Positions 36,261 through 45,758 of a DNA stretch of 64,000 nucleotides are shown here, one piece after another. Positions within the stretch are counted from its first letter, which is position 1, and each line of letters opens with the position of its first letter. The translations under genes and the position numbers were made by a program. This DNA is from Chitinophaga sp. MM2321. GTDB lineage: Bacteria; Bacteroidota; Bacteroidia; Chitinophagales; Chitinophagaceae. The notes beneath the pieces were generated by a model. That model was not told the origin of the DNA and searched no databases. It worked only from the letters and a program-made list of their open reading frames with translations. The DNA lies in assembly GCF_964033635.1 (NCBI RefSeq), contig NZ_OZ035533.1, positions 5,146,001 through 5,210,000 on the forward strand. Direction: 5' to 3'.

Positions 36261-36502
36261 GCTTCTGAGCTGGCATTTTTGTAAAAATAATTCCGGGAGA
36301 GCACCACAGCCCGGACATAAAAATATAATTATTTTCAGATAACTAAAACGATTTTGCATTTTTTTTCGAAGATGATATAATTTTACCATGGAAGTGCCTC
36401 TTTTAGTGGAATAACTGGTATTATCTTCTTAAAAAAAACAACTCCGGACAGTCAACTTATGATATCCGCGAATATTTATCTCCCGTAATAAAAAATAACC
36501 AA

Positions 36503-37774
36503 TCAAATTCCCAACAAAGCTGGTAATCCTTCCTGTTCAAAAATAATCCAGCCGATTTTAAGATCAGACCATCCCGGCTTCAGCGTGTACAAAAAACGGG
36601 GCATGTTTTCATGCAGCACACAATCAATATAATAGGCGCTGGCGCTGGTGACAAAAGGTTTCAGTTGATACAAGTGCGTGGAGATAACAAAAAAGCTATT
36701 GTTAAAAGCAGCGAGGCCGCTGATTGTTTGCCGGGAAATATCCAGCGCATCATCCACATTGGTACCACGGAACAGCTCATCGAAAATGGCAAAACATTTT
36801 TTTCCGGCACTAGCCTGCAACAGTACCTGCTTCAGCTGCTGTACCTCCATCATAAAATGACTGTACCCGTTTTTCAGGTCATCCGATAAATTTATGCTGA
36901 TGGTAATACTACCGAAAAAAGGTAACCGGCAATAAGCAGCAGGCACGCCCATACCGGCATGCGCCAGGTATACACATAGCCCGATAGCCTTCAGCAGTGT
37001 GGACTTCCCGGACATATTCGGCCCCGTCAGCAACATTACATTACCGGTGGCAGTAAGGTCATTCTTTACCGGTTGCTTTAACAACGGATGATAAAACGCC
37101 TTCATTGTCAACCCACCTTCCTGAAATTCAGGAAAAGAGAAGTTATGTTTCACCATCGCCTTCGCCAGCGACAGCCACGCTTCATATAGGAAAAAAGTTT
37201 CCCATTGGATTTTCACTTCTTCCTCTTCCAGTTGCCGGTTCAGTAAATCCAGCAAAAATACCTGGTCCCGGAGGCCGAATGCATCGTTGCGGATATGGTC
37301 CGCCATTTCTGCTGCCCGGAACTGTTGCAGAAAGACCTTCATCGCGGTTATCCGCTTTGCCAATACATCCGGAAACACGGTTGCTTCCACCCCATCAAAA
37401 TATTGATGCAGGCGCTCCATCATCAATACCAGCTGGATCAGCTTCCCCTTTACTTCATACCGGTAACGGCGGCGCCATGCCAGCTGGAAAGCGGCAATAG
37501 CGGGGTTACTGTCATAATAAATGGTCTGGCTGTTCAACCGCCCGAAAAAGGCGTACACTTCTTCAAAATCCTGCCGGGAATAATTCGGTCCTGTTAATAC
37601 GTAACCGTTATTTATCAGGGCCTTTATGATCGCTTGTCTTTCATATACCGCAGCACTGCTTCCGGGCAAATGGAGCAACAAATCCTTCAGCTGTTGCAGG
37701 GCATAGGGATTCCCCGTAAAGTCTAACAGCGGGAGCAACTGCTTTTCGATTTCAAGGTCAGTAACATGATGCAT
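36503..37774 (-). CDS. Short MutS-family ATPase (MutS domain V type)
   Basis: About 423 residues from MHHVTDLEIE; an upstream in-frame start at 37819 would add 15 unlikely residues. The C-terminal MutS ATPase is complete: Walker A GPNMSGKSTLLKAIG, the GVPAAYCRLPFFGSI block, Walker B KCFAIFDELFRGTNVDDALD, and FVISTHLYQL. The N-terminal part corresponds only to the lever/clamp helices; the mismatch-recognition domain of MutS1 and the Smr nuclease of MutS2 are absent. Bacteroidota often carry such short MutS-like proteins with no defined function. It is divergent from the sigma factor gene (114-bp gap). Confidence 0.87.
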   Translation of the reverse strand: MHHVTDLEIEKQLLPLLDFTGNPYALQQLKDLLLHLPGSSAAVYERQAIIKALINNGYVLTGPNYSRQDFEEVYAFFGRLNSQTIYYDSNPAIAAFQLAWRRRYRYEVKGKLIQLVLMMERLHQYFDGVEATVFPDVLAKRITAMKVFLQQFRAAEMADHIRNDAFGLRDQVFLLDLLNRQLEEEEVKIQWETFFLYEAWLSLAKAMVKHNFSFPEFQEGGLTMKAFYHPLLKQPVKNDLTATGNVMLLTGPNMSGKSTLLKAIGLCVYLAHAGMGVPAAYCRLPFFGSITISINLSDDLKNGYSHFMMEVQQLKQVLLQASAGKKCFAIFDELFRGTNVDDALDISRQTISGLAAFNNSFFVISTHLYQLKPFVTSASAYYIDCVLHENMPRFLYTLKPGWSDLKIGWIIFEQEGLPALLGI

Positions 37775-37888
37775 AAGCCCCCCTACAGCAGGAATTATGC
37801 CGGGACCCGAGTCGCTCAAATTAATCCGTTAAATCCTGGTATTTTTTTTATATCTTATAGTCTGAATACCTGGAAAAGAGACGACCTA

Positions 37889-38527
37889 ATGGTGAAAACC
37901 AGCGATATTAACCAGTTGAGTGAGGCGGCATTGATCAGGGAAGTCCATGCAAAAAACAGGCTGGTCTTTACCTTTGTTTACGAACGTCATTTCCAGGAAC
38001 TGGCCATGACAGCGTTTCGCTACGTAAAAGATGCCGGCATCGCCCAGGAACTGGTACAGGAAGTATTTATAAAAATATGGGAACAACCCGCCCTGCTGGA
38101 TGAAAACGGCGCGCTACGCGCCTATCTGTACAAGGCGGTGATCAACCACGCCATTAACTATCTCAAAAGAGAAAAAAATATTGCCCGCCATCATTCACTC
38201 ATCGCAGCATCTCTTACAGACAGCTACCTACAGGATCTCCAGGAAGAACAGGAACTGAAACTGCTGATCTATCAGGAAATAGAAAAACTCCCCAGGCAAT
38301 GCTGCAAGGTGTTTAAAATGAGTCGCTTCGATGGACTCAAATACCGTGAAATAGCCGATCAGCTTAGTCTCTCCGAAAAAACAGTGGAAAATCACATCAT
38401 TCACGCACTGAAGGTATTGCGGGAAAACCTGTTTTACAGGCAGCATAATTCCCGCGACTACACCGCTAATCTAAAGCTGATGCAACTATTCCTCCTCGTT
38501 GCCGGTGAACTGCTGACCCAATTGTAA
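37889..38527 (+). CDS. RNA polymerase ECF sigma factor (FecI-like)
   Basis: About 212 residues from MVKTSDINQLSE, preceded by a GGAAAAGAG purine run; the longer reading from 37766 adds a stretch that does not fit the family. Region 2 is FVYERHFQELAMTAFRYVKD with AQELVQEVFIKIWEQ; region 4 is LPRQCCKVFKMSRFDGLKYR and EIADQLSLSEKTVENHIIHA. This is the Bacteroidota ECF type that pairs with a FecR anti-sigma and controls a TonB transporter. The FecR gene follows after 103 bp. Confidence 0.93.
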   Translation: MVKTSDINQLSEAALIREVHAKNRLVFTFVYERHFQELAMTAFRYVKDAGIAQELVQEVFIKIWEQPALLDENGALRAYLYKAVINHAINYLKREKNIARHHSLIAASLTDSYLQDLQEEQELKLLIYQEIEKLPRQCCKVFKMSRFDGLKYREIADQLSLSEKTVENHIIHALKVLRENLFYRQHNSRDYTANLKLMQLFLLVAGELLTQL

Positions 38528-38630
38528 AAACACCTAAAAACACATTAAGCAAATAAATATGTAATAATTATGCTTACCAGACTAGGGGTAACCGTTTCCG
38601 TTATTTGTATAAGTAACAAAGGCATTGCAA

Positions 38631-39602
38631 ATGAAAATAGAACCGGTTCACTGGCAACAGCTGGCACAACACCTCGACAACCCCGGAGATCCTGCCCTGG
38701 AGCAGGAAGTGCGGCAATGGCGGGCTGCATCGCCGGAAAATGAGGCCACGTTCCTGCAATTGCAACAGGTCTGGCACCTGACGCCCGATCTGAAAATACT
38801 GGACCAGCTGAACATACAGGCCGCAACCGAACGGCTGCAGGCCACCCTGCCCGAAGAAATGGTCTATGAACTGCCGCAACGCCGCTATAAGTGGTTCCGG
38901 GTAGCCGCCATCGGCATACCGGTGATCGTGGCTGCATCGTGGCTCTACAGCACTAACAGTGTCACCTATACGGAAAAGAGTACCCTCGCCGGTAACATTG
39001 ATTCCGTGCAGCTCCCCGACAACTCCCGCGTATACCTTGATAAAGACAGTCGTATCCGCTACCCCGATAAAATGGATAAAAACCGGACCGTGTTCATGGA
39101 ACAAGGCACCGCTTTTTTTGAAGTAACCAACGAAGCCGCTAATCCCTTCGTTGTAAAACTCGCCCACTCCAGCATTACGGTACTCGGTACTTCATTTAAT
39201 ATCCAACTGAAAGAAAATAGTGTAGGCGTTACCGTTAAATCCGGTAAGATAAGATTTGCAGCAGGAGAAAACAGGCAACACGAAATGATCCTCACTGCCG
39301 GAGAAGGAATGGAGTATACACCCGCCACCGGCACATTACAGGCATTCAACGCCATCAACAACAACGAAGATGCCTGGATCACACATGAACTGGTATTTGT
39401 AGATGCATCCCTGTCGGAAGTATGCAAAAAGTTGGAATCCCTTTACCAGGTAAAAATAACACTGGAAGGCAAGATTCCGCTAAAAAAACTCAATGCAACC
39501 TTTAAAGATAATAAGCTGGGAGAAGTGCTGGAAATATTACAGGCCACTTACCCGGTATCAGTAGTACAGCATAACAATAACATCATCATAACGGGCAGGT
39601 AA
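38631..39602 (+). CDS. FecR family anti-sigma factor
   Basis: 323 residues from the ATG at 38631 (a TTG six bases upstream is less likely). A cytoplasmic N-terminal region binds the sigma factor, one transmembrane helix follows (WFRVAAIGIPVIVAASWLY), then the periplasmic FecR domain (STLAGNIDSVQLPDNSRVYL, FMEQGTAFFEVTNEAANPFV, VTVKSGKIRFAA) and a C-terminal DUF4974 region (LVFVDASLSEVCKKLESLYQ). It would pass the signal from the STN domain of the next-encoded transporter to the sigma factor. Confidence 0.94.
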   Translation: MKIEPVHWQQLAQHLDNPGDPALEQEVRQWRAASPENEATFLQLQQVWHLTPDLKILDQLNIQAATERLQATLPEEMVYELPQRRYKWFRVAAIGIPVIVAASWLYSTNSVTYTEKSTLAGNIDSVQLPDNSRVYLDKDSRIRYPDKMDKNRTVFMEQGTAFFEVTNEAANPFVVKLAHSSITVLGTSFNIQLKENSVGVTVKSGKIRFAAGENRQHEMILTAGEGMEYTPATGTLQAFNAINNNEDAWITHELVFVDASLSEVCKKLESLYQVKITLEGKIPLKKLNATFKDNKLGEVLEILQATYPVSVVQHNNNIIITGR

Positions 39603-39713
39603 TACTGCAGCCGCTGGCCTTTCAACATTGTTTTTTAAACCCGTGCAGTCAACTGAAATCATTTAAGCAGATAGTACAGTAAATGCAACCAACATCCAAA
39701 TCCGCTGCCTGCA

Positions 39714-39738
39714 GCTGCGCTTCAGAAGGAAGCGCAGC
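39714..39738 (+). repeat. 10-bp hairpin between fecR and susC
   Basis: GCTGCGCTTC (39714-39723) pairs perfectly with GAAGCGCAGC (39729-39738), 5-nt loop, 45 bp before the susC start. No T-run follows, so a processing or attenuation role is more likely than termination. Confidence 0.55.
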
Positions 39739-39782
39739 CACCACCGGTATACAACAACGCTTAACCTATAATAACAAATACG

Positions 39783-42700
39783 ATGTTTGAAATCCTTTAC
39801 AAAAAGAAGCGACCAAAATCGAAGTTACTCCTCGTACTCCTTTCCCTGGTATGCCTGGAAAGCCAGGCCATGCCTGTTACCAATGAGCAGATCAGAGAGA
39901 AACTGGAAGTCATCCTTGGCAGGATGGAGAAAAAGTATAATGTCGTATTTGTGTATGATGCTGCTGTCATCAACAAAGACATGAACGTGGAAATAGATCC
40001 CGATAAACTGTCTATGCAGCAGGCCCTCACCTTACTTGAAAATAAAGGTATCAACTACAAAGTGATCGGTGATAAAATAGTACTCACCCGCCCGGCCGAA
40101 AACATCATCCGGCAACAGGAACAGATCATCGTGAAAGGAAGGATAGGCACCCGCTCTGAAAACGGCGATGCCGGCTTCGTACCAGGTATCAGCGTAGTGG
40201 AAAAAGGTACTGCCAACGGAACGGCTACCAACACCAAAGGAGAGTTTACCATTAAAGTAAAACACGGCGCCACCCTGGTATTCAGCATGGTGGGCTTCAA
40301 ATCACAGGAAGCCAAAGCCACTGCCGACAAACCCATCATACTCACCCTGGAAGAAAACGTAACAAACCTTAACCAGGTAGTAATAACAGGTTACCAGACC
40401 ATTGACCGCAAACTGTTTACCGGTTCCGCCGCCACCCTGAAAGCCTCCGATGTAAAACGCGAAGGCATCACTGATGTGAGCCGGATGCTGGAAGGTCGCG
40501 TAGCGGGCGTTTCTATACAAAACGTATCCGGTACTTTCGGAGCTGCCCCAAAAATCCGTGTACGTGGTGCTACGTCCATCACCGGCGACAACAAACCACT
40601 ATGGGTAGTAGATGGAATTGTACTGGAAGATGTGGTAAATGTGTCCAATGAACAATTATCTACCGGAGACCCCACCACCCTCCTGGGCTCCTCTGTAGCA
40701 GGTTTGAACCCTGATGATATCGAAAGCTTTCAGATCCTGAAAGATGCCGCCGCAACAGCCATGTACGGTGCACGCGCCATGAACGGCGTGGTGGTTATCA
40801 CCACAAAGAAAGGACGTATCGGTAAACCACTCGTTTCCTACACCGGTAATTTTTCTACTTATATCAAACCTACCTACAACGATTATAACATCCTGAATTC
40901 AGCCGATCAGATGTCGGTATACAAATCCATGGAAAGCAGGGGCTGGCTGAATTACGGCAACATTGCCACCAAAGCCGATGGAGGCGTATTCACCAAACTG
41001 GCGGAAAAAATAAACGACAGAACAGTATACAATGACGAGAAATCAAAGAACGAATTTCTGAAGAGATATGCGCTGGCTAATACCGACTGGTTTGATGTAT
41101 TGTTCCGCAACTCACTGATGCAGGAACATTCCCTCTCCATCTCTTCCGGTACAGAAAAATCACAGCTGTACTTCTCTACCAGCTTCCTCGATGATAACGG
41201 CTGGACCATCGGCGACCGGGTGAAACGTTTCACCGGTAATGCCCGTGCAAACTTCAACATCACACCGAAACTGACTGTGGGCCTGATTACGCAGGGTTCT
41301 ATCCGCGACCAGCGTGCTCCCGGCAGCGTAGGCCGCGTCAGCAATGCCGTAGAAGGTAAATACGACCGCGATTTCGATATCAATCCATTCAGCTATGCAT
41401 TGAATACCAGCCGCACCATGACGGCCTACGATGAGAATGGTGAACTGGAATATTTCAGACGTAACTATGCACCCTTCAACATCATCAATGAGCTGCATAA
41501 TAATACGCTGGACCTCACCATGGTGGATCTGAAATTACAGGGCGAAGCTGCTTACAAAATAACACCTACCCTGAAATATACATTCACCGGCGCTTTGCGC
41601 TACGCCAAAACAAACAGGGAACATAAAGTAAGAGAAAATTCCAACATGCCCATGGCCTACCGGGCGGCAGACAATGCAGATGTGATCCAACGGAATAAAT
41701 TCCTGTACCGTGATCCGGACGATCCGGAAGCATATCCTGTTGTAGTATTGCCTTACGGCGGTTTCTACAATACCAACGATGATTATCTCGTTAGCTATAA
41801 CGTACGCAACTCCCTGGAATGGAACAAAACCTATCATGACACACACATGTTTGTGGTATATGCTTCGCAGGAATTACGCTATGCCGACCGGCAGAATAAA
41901 TTCTCCAACGGCTATGGCTACCAGTACGATAAAGGCGGTGTGCCTTATGTAGATCCCAGGATTATCAAACAAGCCGTAGAAAGTAATTTTGATTTTTATG
42001 GTATGAAGAATTATTACGACCGCTTCCTCGCCTACATGGGCAATGCGGCCTATTCCTACAAAGGAAAATATAACCTGAACGGTACAGTGAGATATGATGG
42101 TTCCAACCTGCTGGGCAAATCCCGGAATGCCCGCTGGCTACCCACCTGGAATATCAGCGGCTCCTGGAATGTGGACACCGAAGAATTCATGAAGCATCAG
42201 GAGTTGATCAACCGCTTAACGCTGCGTGCTACTTATGGTCTTACCGCCAGTCTTCAGGGCAAAGCTACCAACTCCAGTCTTATCACACGCAGCAGCAGAA
42301 GCTATCGTCCTTATCTCCCGGAAATAGAAACCGTCATCAATATAGAAGACCTGGAAAACGCAGAACTTACCTGGGAAAAACAATATGAAACCAACATCGG
42401 TATTGATATCGGTATGTTCCAGGAAAGACTATCACTCACCATCGATGGCTACAAGCGGGATGGTTTTGACCTGATCAGTCCTATTCGTACTTCCGGTATT
42501 GGCGGACAGTTCATCAAAAATGCGAACTATGCAGATATGAAATCGCATGGGGTGGAAGTAACGCTGGGCGGTAATATTATCCAGCAAAAAGACTGGCAGT
42601 GGAGAAGCCAGCTCACGATGGCCTGGAACGAAAACAAGATCACCAATCTTAAAACCAATCCCAATATATGGGACCTTGTATCACCGGATGGTGGCCCCAT

Positions 42701-43373
42701 GCTGGATCATCCTTACAGAGGGCTTTACTCCATTGACCTCTATCAACTGTCGGCCCTCGATGGTACACCGGTTTTTGTAAATGAAAAAGGTGAAAAGATC
42801 AGCGAAGTAAATTTACAGAGTGATGTCATCGATAACCTCAAATACAATGGTGCGATTGATCCCAAACTAACCGGCGGATTTTACAACTCCATCCGCTTCA
42901 AAAATCTTACGCTGTCTGCTTTACTTACATTCAGCGCAGGTAATGTGATCCGGTTGAATCCTGCTTTCAGCCAGGAGTATACAGATCTCTCCACCATGCC
43001 GCGTGAATTTCTGGATCGCTGGATGATGACCGGCGACGAAAGTATCACAGACATACCGGCTTTATCGGATCTCCGTGTCATTAATAAGTTGGGGGGTGTT
43101 ACTCCTTACTATACTTACAACTATTCCACTCCGCGCGTGGCGGATGGCGGGTTTATACGACTGAAACAGGTATCGCTGAATTACAGCCTGCCATTAAAGT
43201 ACACCAGTGTAGTGGGACTGAACAATGCATCATTAAGCCTGGTGGCTAACAACCCCTGGCTGATATATGCTGATCCTAAACTGAAAGGGCAGGATCCTGA
43301 GTTCTTCCAGTCCGGTGGTGTGGCATTGCCTATACCCAAGCAATATACCTTATCCGTAAAAGTTGGTTTCTAA
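39783..43373 (+). CDS. SusC/RagA transporter with N-terminal STN signalling domain
   Basis: A 1196-residue TonB-linked protein, about 140 residues longer than the other two SusC proteins in the window because of the added N-terminal domain. After the signal peptide (about 1-29) the STN domain is seen (LEVILGRMEKKYNVVFVYDA, then LSMQQALTLLENKGINYKVI), which touches the FecR protein in the periplasm. Then come the regulatory-like domain, the signature LNQVVITGYQTIDRKLFTGS, the plug (LWVVDGIVLEDV, FQILKDAAATAMYGARAMNG) and the barrel ending VKVGF. Position and domain fit a transporter that senses its own substrate through FecR and sigma. Confidence 0.95.
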   Translation: MFEILYKKKRPKSKLLLVLLSLVCLESQAMPVTNEQIREKLEVILGRMEKKYNVVFVYDAAVINKDMNVEIDPDKLSMQQALTLLENKGINYKVIGDKIVLTRPAENIIRQQEQIIVKGRIGTRSENGDAGFVPGISVVEKGTANGTATNTKGEFTIKVKHGATLVFSMVGFKSQEAKATADKPIILTLEENVTNLNQVVITGYQTIDRKLFTGSAATLKASDVKREGITDVSRMLEGRVAGVSIQNVSGTFGAAPKIRVRGATSITGDNKPLWVVDGIVLEDVVNVSNEQLSTGDPTTLLGSSVAGLNPDDIESFQILKDAAATAMYGARAMNGVVVITTKKGRIGKPLVSYTGNFSTYIKPTYNDYNILNSADQMSVYKSMESRGWLNYGNIATKADGGVFTKLAEKINDRTVYNDEKSKNEFLKRYALANTDWFDVLFRNSLMQEHSLSISSGTEKSQLYFSTSFLDDNGWTIGDRVKRFTGNARANFNITPKLTVGLITQGSIRDQRAPGSVGRVSNAVEGKYDRDFDINPFSYALNTSRTMTAYDENGELEYFRRNYAPFNIINELHNNTLDLTMVDLKLQGEAAYKITPTLKYTFTGALRYAKTNREHKVRENSNMPMAYRAADNADVIQRNKFLYRDPDDPEAYPVVVLPYGGFYNTNDDYLVSYNVRNSLEWNKTYHDTHMFVVYASQELRYADRQNKFSNGYGYQYDKGGVPYVDPRIIKQAVESNFDFYGMKNYYDRFLAYMGNAAYSYKGKYNLNGTVRYDGSNLLGKSRNARWLPTWNISGSWNVDTEEFMKHQELINRLTLRATYGLTASLQGKATNSSLITRSSRSYRPYLPEIETVINIEDLENAELTWEKQYETNIGIDIGMFQERLSLTIDGYKRDGFDLISPIRTSGIGGQFIKNANYADMKSHGVEVTLGGNIIQQKDWQWRSQLTMAWNENKITNLKTNPNIWDLVSPDGGPMLDHPYRGLYSIDLYQLSALDGTPVFVNEKGEKISEVNLQSDVIDNLKYNGAIDPKLTGGFYNSIRFKNLTLSALLTFSAGNVIRLNPAFSQEYTDLSTMPREFLDRWMMTGDESITDIPALSDLRVINKLGGVTPYYTYNYSTPRVADGGFIRLKQVSLNYSLPLKYTSVVGLNNASLSLVANNPWLIYADPKLKGQDPEFFQSGGVALPIPKQYTLSVKVGF

Positions 43374-43389
43374 CCTGAAAGTTTCTGAC

Positions 43390-44847
43390 ATGAAAAACAA
43401 AATCGTATATATATCAACGTTAGCAATACTGGCCATAACTCCGGGATGTAAAAAATACCTGGAACAATTGCCGGACCAGCGTACAGAAGTAAATAGCCCG
43501 GTGAAGGTGGCCGAGCTGCTAAGCACCGCCTATCCCCGCGCCAATTATATTCCTTTTCTGGAAGCCATGTCTGACAATGCGGAAGACAAAGGCACAGATG
43601 TGAATGCACTCATTAACCGCCAACCCTGGTTTTTTCAGGATGTAACAAACAGGGACGAAGATACACCGGACTTCTACTGGCACAGCGCCTATGCTGCCAT
43701 TGCGGCCGCTAACCAGGCACTGGAAGTAATAGACAATGCCACAGACCAGTCAGCCTACGCTGCTTCCCGCGGGGAAGCACTGGTGGCACGTGCTTACGCA
43801 CATTTTATGCTGGTAACCATCTTTGCAAAAGCATATGATCCAGCTACTGCCGGAAAAGATCCCGGTATCCCCTATGTTACCAAAACCGAAAAAGTAGTCA
43901 TTGAAAAATATGAGCGTAAAACAGTAGCATATGTGTATGAACAGATAGAAAAAGACCTGTTGGAAGGATTATCACTGATAGATGATAACTCGTACACCGG
44001 TGCACCCGCCTTTCATTTCACCACAAAAGCGGCGCATGCTTTTGCTTCCCGCTTTTATCTCTTTAAAAAAGAATATGCTAAAGTAGTGCAACATGCCAAT
44101 CTTACTTTCGTGGGTACAAAGGCGCTCCCCTACCTGCGCCCTGTAAATACACTTTACGCACAGATGGAGCGGTTGGTATTACAGGCAGAGTATACCAAAG
44201 CTACTACCAAAGCTAACCTGCTGCTGGTTGAAACAAAATCCGTATGGGCACGGGATCTTGTAACAAACCGGTATGGATGCACGCCTTCCCTCGCCCGGAA
44301 TTTCATCGTAGCGAATAATGTTTGCGGCACCGGCTTTGATTATTCTTTCTATTATAGTGATCCGGAAGATTTCTTCTTGCCCAAATTTAACGAACTGTTT
44401 ATCCGGGTAGATCAGAATGCCAACATCGGTGACCCTTATGATATGGTTCCCCTGTTCTCCGCAGAAGAGGTATTGTTTAACCGTGCAGAAGCCAATACAG
44501 AACTGGGTAATTTCGATGCAGCCATCAAAGACCTGAATGATTTTGTGAGCCAGCGGGCCGTTGACTACGATCCGGCTGAACATAACCTTACACCGGATAA
44601 AATCAGCAATTACTACCAGACACTGGATATTAAAGCCGGGCTTATCAGTACTATCCTGGACTTCAAACGTATGGAGTTCGTCTTTGAAGGACTGAGATGG
44701 TTTGATATACTCCGGCACAAGCTCCCTGTAAACCACATTTCCTTTGACGGCAAAACCAGGCTGGTACTGGGTCCTAATGACCCGCGCCGCATGGTGCAAA
44801 TACCACAGGAAGCCCAGTTGTCAGGACTTGAATTAAATCCCAGATAA
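43390..44847 (+). CDS. RagB/SusD family nutrient-uptake outer-membrane lipoprotein
   Basis: 485 residues from MKNKIVYISTLAILAITPGC (lipobox ITPGC); an upstream in-frame start at 43363 overlaps susC and is less likely. Visible blocks: AAIAAANQALEVID, GEALVARAYAHFMLVTIFAK, LFSAEEVLFNRAEANTELG and the C-terminal LDFKRMEFVFEGLRWFDILR with LVLGPNDPRRMVQIPQE. It belongs to the RagB branch found with zinc metallohydrolase and DUF4302 lipoproteins. It is 16 bp downstream of susC. Confidence 0.93.
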   Translation: MKNKIVYISTLAILAITPGCKKYLEQLPDQRTEVNSPVKVAELLSTAYPRANYIPFLEAMSDNAEDKGTDVNALINRQPWFFQDVTNRDEDTPDFYWHSAYAAIAAANQALEVIDNATDQSAYAASRGEALVARAYAHFMLVTIFAKAYDPATAGKDPGIPYVTKTEKVVIEKYERKTVAYVYEQIEKDLLEGLSLIDDNSYTGAPAFHFTTKAAHAFASRFYLFKKEYAKVVQHANLTFVGTKALPYLRPVNTLYAQMERLVLQAEYTKATTKANLLLVETKSVWARDLVTNRYGCTPSLARNFIVANNVCGTGFDYSFYYSDPEDFFLPKFNELFIRVDQNANIGDPYDMVPLFSAEEVLFNRAEANTELGNFDAAIKDLNDFVSQRAVDYDPAEHNLTPDKISNYYQTLDIKAGLISTILDFKRMEFVFEGLRWFDILRHKLPVNHISFDGKTRLVLGPNDPRRMVQIPQEAQLSGLELNPR

Positions 44848-44868
44848 TCATTGCTTAAAATTAACAAG

Positions 44869-45723
44869 ATGAAATCAACATACTTTAAAACTGTATTAGC
44901 TATTTGCCTCCTGGGCATACTGGCCAGTTGCAGGAAAAAAGAAGACCTTGATATCTCCAATTTGTTTCCGGAAGAAACGGAGACGCCCTCTGCTATCGAC
45001 AACTGGATCACCGCCAATTATACCAAACCATATAATATCGCCGTAAAATACCGCTGGCAACCATTTGAACTGGCAACGGATAAAACGATGGTACCGATAA
45101 AGGAAGAAAAGGTAATCCCCGTCATGGATATTATCCGGCTTACCTGGATAGAACCTTATATAAAAGAAGCGGGACTCGACTTCTTCCTGAAATATTCTCC
45201 CAAGCAATTTGTACTCGTAGGCAGCGCCAAATACAATAGCAATGGTACCATTACCCTGGGTGAAGCAGAAAGCGGGAAAACCATACAGCTGCTCCTGTTA
45301 AATTATTTCGATCAGAAGGACCAGGCATTCGTGAAGCAGATGCTGCATACTATTCATCATGAATTTGCACACATCCTGCATCAGACAATTTTTTATCCCA
45401 GGGAATTTAAACAGGTAACACCGGGAGGCTATACCGGCAACTGGAATAATACATCGGAAGAAGATGCGCTGAACATGGGTTTCATCACGCCATATGCCAG
45501 GGCCAGCACCGATGAGGATTTTGTGGAAATGGCCTCTACCATGCTTACAGAAGGCAAAGATGGTTTTGAAACGATCCTGGATAATATTCCTGATGCCAAC
45601 GGACAATCACTGATCAGGGAAAAGGCTGAAATCGTAAAGAATTACTATTTCAATACCTGGAAAATAAACTTCGACAGCCTGCAACTAAAAACATATACAG
45701 CTATTGTTGAAGCTACCAGATAA
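44869..45723 (+). CDS. Substrate-import-associated zinc metallohydrolase lipoprotein
   Basis: 284 residues with lipobox LASC (Cys at 21). The zinc motif is H164-E165-x-x-H168 in HHEFAHILHQ, and a candidate third ligand is the Glu at about 220 in EDFVEMAS. This matches the family of lipoprotein HExxH hydrolases encoded beside SusCD-like pairs (TIGR04549-type). The substrate is not established; the association with RagAB suggests peptide or glycopeptide processing at the cell surface. It starts 21 bp behind susD and is followed by two DUF4302 genes. Confidence 0.88.
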   Translation: MKSTYFKTVLAICLLGILASCRKKEDLDISNLFPEETETPSAIDNWITANYTKPYNIAVKYRWQPFELATDKTMVPIKEEKVIPVMDIIRLTWIEPYIKEAGLDFFLKYSPKQFVLVGSAKYNSNGTITLGEAESGKTIQLLLLNYFDQKDQAFVKQMLHTIHHEFAHILHQTIFYPREFKQVTPGGYTGNWNNTSEEDALNMGFITPYARASTDEDFVEMASTMLTEGKDGFETILDNIPDANGQSLIREKAEIVKNYYFNTWKINFDSLQLKTYTAIVEATR

Positions 45724-45758
45724 CCCATTTGAATACTGACTATAACAGATACGCATAT

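Larger units (their letters stand above)
35696..36502. other. 807-bp AT-rich intergenic region upstream of orphan susC
   Basis: No supportable gene on either strand. It holds a small inverted repeat (35926-35947) and a 20-bp direct repeat (36206-36225 and 36240-36260). It must contain the minus-strand susC promoter, but no clear TTG/TAnnTTTG pair is seen. A small RNA cannot be excluded. Confidence 0.5.
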
